NCBI GenBank assembly: GCA_017410245.1
Contig: JAFQRE010000009.1
Coordinates: 1-42,783 of the forward strand
Direction: 5' to 3'
Length of the DNA stretch: 42,783 bases
Source of the DNA: Bacteroidaceae bacterium
GTDB taxonomy: Bacteria > Bacteroidota > Bacteroidia > Bacteroidales > Barnesiellaceae_A
This document shows positions 28,531 through 34,847 of the stretch, piece after piece (within the stretch, counting starts at the first letter, position 1; every line of letters begins with the position of its first letter). The position numbers were made by a program, and so were the translations under genes. The notes beneath the pieces were generated by a model, which saw only the letters and a program-made list of their open reading frames with translations, was not told where the DNA came from and made no database searches.

Positions 28531-29866
28531 ATATATTATTGCTATTGAATTGGGCAGTTCTAAGGTAGTGGGTATTGCCGGATACCGAGACGAGAACGGA
28601 CAACTTGTTGTCTCGGCTATAGAGAAAGAGAGTGCCACGAATATTATAAAACGTGGTTGTATTCAGAATGTCGATGAGGTATTCAGCTTGGTCAATAAAA
28701 TAAAGACCAAACTCGAAAATCGCCTCTCTCCGGCCAAGATTACCAAGGTATATGTTGGTGTGGGGGGCGTATCGGTATCGGCCGAAGAGAAGATTACCAA
28801 ACGCTCATTTCATGAGGATAGTGTCATAAAACAGGCCCATGTACAGAAACTCAAAGAGGAGTGTCGTGCCATGTTGCCCAATACAGTAGATGTGTTGGAG
28901 ATTGTCCCCAATGGCTATATCATTGATGGACGTGCTGAGCGCAATGCAATAGGTGTGACAGGTACAACAATAGAAGCTCATTACAAAGCTATTACTGCCA
29001 AGCCTGTGTTGCGCAGAAATATAGATCGTTGCTTTATAGAACGTACCAAACTGCCTATCGCGGGCTACATAACCGGCGCACTTGCTACTGCCGATGTAGT
29101 ACTCTCTAAGGAAGAGCGTATGTTGGGTTGTATGTTGGTCGATTTTGGTGCCGAGACTACTACTGTGTCGATATACAAAAACGACACATTGGTATTGCTC
29201 GAAACACTGCCTATGGGTGGTCGCAACATTACTCGCGACATCATGAGCCTCAACCTTATCAGTTCTGAGGCCGAGCAGTTGAAGATAACTTCGGGCATTG
29301 CCAAGGGCTTCAAGAGTGAGTTTAACCAACGCCTCAAATTTGAGGGCGACAACATGGTTGAGATAGACCTTGCCAAGCTCACATCGGTTGTTGAGGCTCG
29401 TTCGGAAGAGATTGTTGCCAATGTCGATGAGCAAATAAAGCGTGCAGGATTGGAGAGAAAAGACCTCACTGCAGGTGTGATAGTAATTGGTGGTGCTGCT
29501 AAACTGCGTGGTTGGATAGAACTACTCGAAGAACGATTTGTGGGTATGAAGGTGCGCGTAGGTGTATTGCGTAAGGATATACAAGCCGTTGAAAAAGAGA
29601 GCTCGCAAATCAACGATTACATACAAGCTGTAGGTTTGCTATACGCAGCCAAAGACGATTGTACCAAGACTCCTGCCAATAGTGCTGTAGAGGTAGAGCG
29701 TCCGCAACCTGTAGTTGTTGTGCCCGAAGAGGACGACGAGGAAGAGATAATAACCATTACGCCCGAAAAGCATGAGGAGAAACCCAAACGTCGCAGCATT
29801 TTCTCTTCATTCTTCGACAAGTTCGGTAAGATGATTGAAGAGGGTGAGAGCGAAGATGAGAACTAA
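28523..29866 (+). CDS. ftsA: Cell division protein FtsA
   Basis: 447 residues with the actin-like fold: IAIELGSSKVVGIAG at the start, MLVDFGAETTTVSIY for the phosphate-2 region, and VIVIGGAAKLRGW near 315. The SHS2 (1C) subdomain lies about 85-165. The C-terminus is an Asp/Glu-rich linker followed by RRSIFSSFFDKFGKMI, a likely amphipathic membrane-targeting helix, and then a short acidic tail. FtsA tethers FtsZ filaments to the membrane. ftsZ starts 25 bases downstream. Confidence 0.96.
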   Translation: MSEYIIAIELGSSKVVGIAGYRDENGQLVVSAIEKESATNIIKRGCIQNVDEVFSLVNKIKTKLENRLSPAKITKVYVGVGGVSVSAEEKITKRSFHEDSVIKQAHVQKLKEECRAMLPNTVDVLEIVPNGYIIDGRAERNAIGVTGTTIEAHYKAITAKPVLRRNIDRCFIERTKLPIAGYITGALATADVVLSKEERMLGCMLVDFGAETTTVSIYKNDTLVLLETLPMGGRNITRDIMSLNLISSEAEQLKITSGIAKGFKSEFNQRLKFEGDNMVEIDLAKLTSVVEARSEEIVANVDEQIKRAGLERKDLTAGVIVIGGAAKLRGWIELLEERFVGMKVRVGVLRKDIQAVEKESSQINDYIQAVGLLYAAKDDCTKTPANSAVEVERPQPVVVVPEEDDEEEIITITPEKHEEKPKRRSIFSSFFDKFGKMIEEGESEDEN

Positions 29867-29891
29867 CCAAAGTAGTAATGTGTAATAAGAT

Positions 29892-31238
29892 ATGATTATG
29901 ACAGAAGATATAAAAAACCTTACACCATTCACCGATATGAGCGAGGCTCCTGTTGAGAGCAATGCATCTACCGAGATGATGATCATAGGTGTTGGTGGTG
30001 GCGGTGGTAATGCCGTTCGCTATATGTACAACAAACGCTACATTGGCAATATTCGCTATGTTGTGTGCAATACCGACTCGCAAGCCCTTGAGAAGTCGGG
30101 TATTCCTACACAGCTATTGTTAGGACCTACTGTGACAAAAGGTGGTGGCGCCGGCAATAAACCCGATGTGGCTCGTGCTGCTGCTGAAGAGAGTGAGGAA
30201 GATATAAAAGCACTGCTTACTACCGAACCTCAACCCAATATGGTGTTTGTCACTGCCGGTATGGGTGGTGGTACCGGTACTGGCGCAGCTCCGGTTGTGG
30301 CTCGCATTGCCAAGGAACTGGGCATACTCACTGTTGGTATTGTTACACTACCATTCTTGTTTGAGGGTGTTCCGAAGATCAAGAAGGCACTCTCGTATAT
30401 CGAAGAGATGCGCAACCATGTCGATGCTCTGTTGGTTATCAATAATGAGCGTCTGCGTGAAATATATCCCACACTCACGTTTATGAATGCCTTCTCTAAA
30501 GCCGATGATATATTGGCAACAGCTGCCGGAAGTATCATTGAGATTATTGTCCGCGAAGGCCATGTCAATTGCGACTTCCGTGATGTGCGTACTACGCTAC
30601 TCGATGGTGGCACAGCCATTATCAGTACCGGATATGGTGAGGGCGAAAATCGAGTAACCTCGGCCATCGAAGATGCTATACGATCTCCGTTGTTGAAGAA
30701 TGCCGATGTATATACATCGAAAAATCTTCTTATTGTGTTGTATCTATCACCCGATGAAGACAAGCAGATGACACTGGCCGAGAGCGACGAGCTTACTGCC
30801 TTTACATCGAAGTTTGTCAATGCCCCCGACGTGATAACGGGTATATACTTTGACGAGGAGATAGGCGATAAGATGAAAATCTCTATATTGGCATCGGGAT
30901 TTGAAGCTACCGATACAATAACTATTACTGCACCTGCTCCTTCGAAAGTAGATAAAAAGAAAGAGCCGGTTAATCCTGCCGAGGTAGATAGCTCGATTGT
31001 TGTGCAAATATATGGACCTGATGCGGTGCGAGATATGGAGCGTAAACGCTTGCAAATAGCAGTCCTTACCCGCGAGCAAATGGATAATGACGCGCTACTT
31101 GAGTTCTTCGATAGTGAGCCTACCTATAGTCGTGGTAGCGACTTTAAACAGAAACTTGCATCGGCAGGGACAACGCGTACCGTAGCATCGAATACCCCTG
31201 TTGAGAATAATACAAAGACTATAAATTTTGGAGACTAA
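29892..31238 (+). CDS. ftsZ: Cell division protein FtsZ
   Basis: 448 residues. The tubulin signature GGGTGTGAAP is at 125-134 and the GTP-binding start IIGVGGGGGNAV at 31-42; the synergy loop region NADVYTSKNLLIVLY follows. The core ends near 340, then a linker rich in Lys, Glu and Pro. A short motif, LEFFDSEPTYSRG (403-415), looks like the conserved C-terminal peptide that binds partners such as FtsA, but it is followed by about 30 more residues. The start at 29892 (ATGATTATG) has an alternative two codons on. FtsZ forms the division ring by GTP-dependent assembly. Confidence 0.97.
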   Translation: MIMTEDIKNLTPFTDMSEAPVESNASTEMMIIGVGGGGGNAVRYMYNKRYIGNIRYVVCNTDSQALEKSGIPTQLLLGPTVTKGGGAGNKPDVARAAAEESEEDIKALLTTEPQPNMVFVTAGMGGGTGTGAAPVVARIAKELGILTVGIVTLPFLFEGVPKIKKALSYIEEMRNHVDALLVINNERLREIYPTLTFMNAFSKADDILATAAGSIIEIIVREGHVNCDFRDVRTTLLDGGTAIISTGYGEGENRVTSAIEDAIRSPLLKNADVYTSKNLLIVLYLSPDEDKQMTLAESDELTAFTSKFVNAPDVITGIYFDEEIGDKMKISILASGFEATDTITITAPAPSKVDKKKEPVNPAEVDSSIVVQIYGPDAVRDMERKRLQIAVLTREQMDNDALLEFFDSEPTYSRGSDFKQKLASAGTTRTVASNTPVENNTKTINFGD

Positions 31239-31243
31239 GAATT

Positions 31244-31696
31244 ATGAGTTTGTTTGATACTATCAGCAATGACATAAAGAGTGCCATGCTGGCTAAAGAT
31301 AGAGTAAAACTCGAGGCCTTGCGCGGAGTTAAGAAGGAGTTTATAGAGGCCAAGACTGCCAAGGGTGGTAATGGCGAATTGCCCGATGAGGCGGCTTTGA
31401 AAATACTTGCGAAGATGGTAAAACAACGTCGCGAGAGTGCTGCTATCTATCAAGAGCAAAACCGTCCCGAGTTGGCCGAAAGTGAATTGGCCGAGGCTAT
31501 GGTTATAGAGGCTTATATGCCCAAGCAACTCTCTGCCGAAGAGCTTGTGGCTGAGTTGAATGGTATCATTGCCGAGGTTGGTGCAAGTGGCCCTCAAGAT
31601 ATGGGTAAAGTGATGGGTGTTGCTTCGAAACGATTGGCCGGTCGAGCCGATGGTCGTGCTATATCTACCTGCGTTAAGGAGTTGTTGAACAAGTAA
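31244..31696 (+). CDS. GatB/YqeY domain protein
   Basis: 150 residues. The whole protein matches the YqeY form: a helical N-terminal half (LFDTISNDIKSAMLAKDRVKLEALR) and a C-terminal tail-like domain related to the tRNA-binding end of GatB (EAYMPKQLS, GKVMGVASKRLAGRADG). It may bind tRNA, but the role of free-standing YqeY proteins is not established. It starts 5 bases after ftsZ and is followed by serS, so it sits between division and tRNA-charging genes. Confidence 0.88.
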   Translation: MSLFDTISNDIKSAMLAKDRVKLEALRGVKKEFIEAKTAKGGNGELPDEAALKILAKMVKQRRESAAIYQEQNRPELAESELAEAMVIEAYMPKQLSAEELVAELNGIIAEVGASGPQDMGKVMGVASKRLAGRADGRAISTCVKELLNK

Positions 31697-31729
31697 TGTG
31701 CCTAATGTAATTTTCAAAATCGTACAATT

Positions 31730-33001
31730 ATGCTTACGTTAGATATAATCAAAAATAAAACCCAAGAGGTAATAGACCGCTTGGCTGTTAAACACTTTGA
31801 CGGAAAAGAAAAAATAGAGCGCATCATTGAGTTGGATAAGACTCGTCGTGCCTCGCAAAATGAGTTGGACGCTCGTCTTGCCGAGTTGAAGAAATTGGCT
31901 GCCGAGATAGGTAAACTCATGAAAGAAGGAAAGAAAGATGAGGCCGAGGCTGTGAAAAACCGTGTTGCCGAGATGAAAGCCGGCAATGTAGCAATAGAAG
32001 AGGCTATGGTAAAAGCCGAGCGCGAAATTACCGATATATTGCTCACTATCCCCAACTTGCCTTGCGATGCTGTACCTCAAGGTCGCACAGCCGAGGAGAA
32101 TATTGTTGAGAAAGAGGGTGGTGTAATACCCGACTTGGGCGACAATGCTTTGCCTCACTGGGAGTTGGCCAAAAAATACGACCTTATAGACTTTGAGTTG
32201 GGCGTGAAGATAACCGGTGCAGGTTTCCCTGTATATAAAGGTAAAGGAGCGCGCTTGCAACGTGCTCTCATTTCGTTCTTCCTTGATCGTGCCCGCGAGG
32301 CCGGCTATCTTGAGATTCAACCTCCTTATGTAGTAAATGAGGCTTCGGGTTATGGTACCGGTCAATTGCCCGATAAGGAGGGACAGATGTACTGCTGTAC
32401 TGCCGATAATTTATATCTCATACCCACAGCAGAGGTGCCTGTTACCAACCTTTATCGTGATGTAATATTCAACGAGAATGAGCTTCCTGTCAAGAATGCT
32501 GCCTATTCGGCTTGCTTCCGTCGTGAGGCCGGCTCGTACGGAAAAGATGTGCGCGGATTGAATCGTTTGCACCAATTTGATAAGGTTGAGATTGTGCAGA
32601 TACAACACCCCGACCACTCTTATGCAGCACTCGAGGAGATGAAAGACCATGTGCAAAGTCTTGTTGAGGCTCTCGAGTTGCCTTGGCACATACTGCGTTT
32701 GTGTGGTGGTGATATGAGCTTTACATCGGCTATTACATTCGACTTTGAGGTATATTCGGCAGCGCAAAAACGCTGGTTGGAGGTAAGTTCGGTATCGAAC
32801 TTCGAGAGCTACCAGGCCAATCGTCTCAAATGTCGCTATCGTGGTGCCGATAAGAAGACTCACTTGTGTCACACCCTCAATGGTAGTGCTTTGGCTTTGC
32901 CCCGTATTGTTGCGGCCTTATTGGAAAACAATCAGACTCCCGAAGGTATTCGCATACCCAAGGCTCTTGTTCCCTATACAGGATTTGATATTATTGACTA
33001 A
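31730..33001 (+). CDS. serS: Seryl-tRNA synthetase
   Basis: 423 residues, normal length. An N-terminal two-helix coiled coil (about 28-105) binds the long arm of tRNA-Ser. The class II catalytic domain follows, with TAEVPVTN, motif 2 in FRREAGSYGKDVRGLNRLHQF, and the motif 3 region NGSALALPRIVAALLEN near 385. It charges tRNA-Ser with serine. It is the last gene of the plus-strand run and ends before a perfect 16-base inverted repeat. Confidence 0.97.
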   Translation: MLTLDIIKNKTQEVIDRLAVKHFDGKEKIERIIELDKTRRASQNELDARLAELKKLAAEIGKLMKEGKKDEAEAVKNRVAEMKAGNVAIEEAMVKAEREITDILLTIPNLPCDAVPQGRTAEENIVEKEGGVIPDLGDNALPHWELAKKYDLIDFELGVKITGAGFPVYKGKGARLQRALISFFLDRAREAGYLEIQPPYVVNEASGYGTGQLPDKEGQMYCCTADNLYLIPTAEVPVTNLYRDVIFNENELPVKNAAYSACFRREAGSYGKDVRGLNRLHQFDKVEIVQIQHPDHSYAALEEMKDHVQSLVEALELPWHILRLCGGDMSFTSAITFDFEVYSAAQKRWLEVSSVSNFESYQANRLKCRYRGADKKTHLCHTLNGSALALPRIVAALLENNQTPEGIRIPKALVPYTGFDIID

Positions 33002-33028
33002 TCAAGTAGAGTCTGATACATTATATAA

Positions 33029-33066
33029 TATAGAGGCTATATTCCTGCAAGAATATAGCCTCTATA
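33029..33066. terminator. Perfect inverted repeat between convergent serS and ferritin genes
   Basis: TATAGAGGCTATATTC (33029-33044) and GAATATAGCCTCTATA (33051-33066) are perfectly complementary, with a 6-base loop. It lies between two convergent stops and may end transcription from both sides, although neither side has a long T-run. Confidence 0.6.
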
Positions 33067-33096
33067 GCATTATGAAGAACCTTTATAGAATGACTT

Positions 33097-33621
33097 TTAT
33101 TCGTTGTTATTGGCAAGTGGTGCCGGTGTAGTGTATGTACGGGCAGCCAACTCTTTGTCGAGCATGTACAGACCATATCCGTTATCACCGATTTTCTTGA
33201 GGGCATCGATGTAGTCGCGAGCTGTCTCTTCTTCTTCAATTTGCTCATCGATAAACCATTTAAGCATACTTTGTGTTGCGTAGTCTTTATCTTCAATAGC
33301 TATGCTATATAGGTCGTTGATAAGTCCTGTTACCACCTTTTCGTGACGTAAGGTCTCTTCGTAGGCGTGTAATATTGAATTCCATGAAGTCTCTACTGCA
33401 TCGATGGGGCGAAGTGTTACTTTACCACCCATCGAGTTGATGTAGTTCATGAATATGGTTGCATGGTCTTGTTCCTCTTGAAATTGTACTTTAAACCAGT
33501 TGGCAATTCCTTTGTAACTTTCGTTTTCAAAGTGCATTGACATTGACAAATATAGGTATGCCGACCAAAACTCGGCGTTTACTTGGGCATTTAATGCCTC
33601 TTCCATTCTTTTGCTTAACAT
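33097..33621 (-). CDS. ftnA: Bacterial non-heme ferritin
   Basis: 174 residues, a single ferritin four-helix bundle. The ferroxidase ligands are in place: E17 in NAEFW, E50 and H53 in EEQDHA, E94 in RHEK, and Q127 in DEQIEEE. It oxidises ferrous iron and stores it in a 24-subunit shell in the cytoplasm. The last 15 residues (TPAPLANNNE region) are an extension likely to be disordered. It has its own promoter, overlapped by an inverted repeat, and is therefore likely regulated apart from the upstream operon. Confidence 0.96.
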   Translation of the reverse strand: MLSKRMEEALNAQVNAEFWSAYLYLSMSMHFENESYKGIANWFKVQFQEEQDHATIFMNYINSMGGKVTLRPIDAVETSWNSILHAYEETLRHEKVVTGLINDLYSIAIEDKDYATQSMLKWFIDEQIEEEETARDYIDALKKIGDNGYGLYMLDKELAARTYTTPAPLANNNE

Positions 33622-33665
33622 AGCTGTAAAATTATTAGGTTATAATTATCTTTTTATTTATGCAA

Positions 33666-33696
33666 CAAAGATAAGAAATGTTTTGTTTAAAACAAA
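33666..33696 (-). promoter_or_regulatory. Promoter of the ferritin gene
   Basis: On the minus strand, TTTG (complement of 33693-33696), 19 bases, then TATCTTTG (complement of 33666-33673), an exact Bacteroidota-type match. The start codon is 44 bases beyond. Confidence 0.8.
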
Positions 33697-33697
33697 A
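33681..33697. promoter_or_regulatory. Inverted repeat across the ferritin promoter, possible operator
   Basis: TTTTGTTTAAAACAAAA is an 8+1+8 perfect inverted repeat covering the -33 box and part of the spacer of the ferritin promoter. A dimeric regulator bound here would block or steer RNA polymerase. AT-richness makes chance repeats more likely, so this is tentative. Confidence 0.4.
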
Positions 33698-33776
33698 TTT
33701 AAAATGAAAAATATTATAAATTTAGAACAATTCTAATTATTATTTTGCTATCTTACTTTGAGCTTGGTTTGTGTTT

Positions 33777-34820
33777 TTATAATCGTACCTTTACGCAGCC
33801 TTGTTGGTGTTGTATGAGGTAGATGCCATGTTGCAGATGAGCTAAATTGAGCATGTGTGTACCGGCATTGAGTGTGCAACTCATCATTTTCTCTCCCATG
33901 GTATTATATATGTGTACCTCTTGGGCTCTGTCTAACGATATGTATAAATTGCCATCTGTAGCATATGCTTGTACCTTATCGGGTGTTGTTGTAGCGATTG
34001 CTTCGGGAAGGCGTACTTTCAGTCCGTCTAAGCATGCTATGGTAGAGGTGTTCATGCCATATTCTCCTTTGTCCGATGAGTCCATGGTAATATATATAAG
34101 GTCGGTACAGCCCATCTCCGAGAGGTCGCACCAAGCCCAATGGTCGAGTGTAAAGTTGTCGTCATCGTTGATAATTCCATCGCTGTTGCGGTCGCTGTAG
34201 TGACGCTCGGCCAAGTAGAAGTCGATGCTGGTAGTAGTTTGTGCTTCTAAGTTTACGCCGTGGAAAGTTATCTTGTAATATCCTCCCTCAGGCGCGAGGG
34301 GTGTTGCAAATCCATCACCCTCGGTGCAGCCATAATATCCCCAAGGCGTATTACATACGTAGATGCCTTGTGGGTAGAAACTGCCATTGTAAGCGGTTGT
34401 GATATAGCTTGTGCCGTACTCATTGGTAGTAGCGGAGTAGGAACTATAGTAGTTGATAAGGAATGGTTTCTCGAAGATGGCGTTTGCCCACCAGCCCTCT
34501 TCGCTATCGAGATCTACACCACCTTGAGCCATACAACCCCATTGATTGGCAGTCCAGCCTGCTGCATCATGGTGATTTTTTGTGTCGGTATTTTTACTTG
34601 CTATGAAACCTTCGTAGTAACCCGGACCGTATGGTGCACTATGTGAAAATACCAGTCCATCGGCTTGTAGTGATTGGTTTTCATATACATTGGTCCACAC
34701 ACCGTTCTCGTCGTATGTAATGTTGTTGTTGTCACTCAGGTCCAATTGTAAGTAGTCGTTTTGAGCCGATACGCTTGCAGCTCCTAACAGAAGTAATGCT
34801 GAAAGTAGAATTTTTTTCAT
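33777..34820 (-). CDS. DUF4465 secreted protein with T9SS sorting domain
   Basis: 347 residues. Signal peptide to about residue 19 (VSAQ). Residues about 25-270 match the DUF4465 form: GFIASKNTDT, PQGIYVCNT, DGFATPL, DFYLAE and a late SSDKGEYGMNT. An EF-hand-like loop, DRNSDGIINDDD (210-221), lies inside this domain. The last about 65 residues (280-347) form a type A T9SS sorting domain (VHIYNTMGEKM, LQHGIYLIQ, KVRL). The protein should be exported by Sec, then passed through T9SS to the surface or medium. It is the last gene of the minus-strand operon, 27 bases after the SGNH gene. Function unknown; a surface carbohydrate-related role would be a guess. Confidence 0.85.
   Translation of the reverse strand: MKKILLSALLLLGAASVSAQNDYLQLDLSDNNNITYDENGVWTNVYENQSLQADGLVFSHSAPYGPGYYEGFIASKNTDTKNHHDAAGWTANQWGCMAQGGVDLDSEEGWWANAIFEKPFLINYYSSYSATTNEYGTSYITTAYNGSFYPQGIYVCNTPWGYYGCTEGDGFATPLAPEGGYYKITFHGVNLEAQTTTSIDFYLAERHYSDRNSDGIINDDDNFTLDHWAWCDLSEMGCTDLIYITMDSSDKGEYGMNTSTIACLDGLKVRLPEAIATTTPDKVQAYATDGNLYISLDRAQEVHIYNTMGEKMMSCTLNAGTHMLNLAHLQHGIYLIQHQQGCVKVRL
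34158..34193 (-). other. EF-hand/dockerin-like calcium loop in the DUF4465 protein
   Basis: Codons 210-221 read DRNSDGIINDDD, with Asp, Asn and Asp at loop positions 1, 3 and 5, Gly at 6, a hydrophobic residue at 8 and Asp at 12. This is the spacing of a calcium-binding EF-hand loop. Flanking helices are not evident, so it is more like a single dockerin-type loop. Confidence 0.55.
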
Positions 34821-34847
34821 AACGCACTGTTTGATTATGTCTATTAT

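Noticed and set aside
29892..31238. Frame problem at the end of ftsZ as explanation of the unusual tail
   Set aside because: The reading frame is open to a stop 5 bases before the next gene start, and the DSEPTYSRG motif is intact, so there is no sign of a frameshift.
33697..33776. Weak hairpin TTAGAA/TTCTAA after the DUF4465 gene as terminator
   Set aside because: The stem is six AT-rich pairs only; too weak to call.
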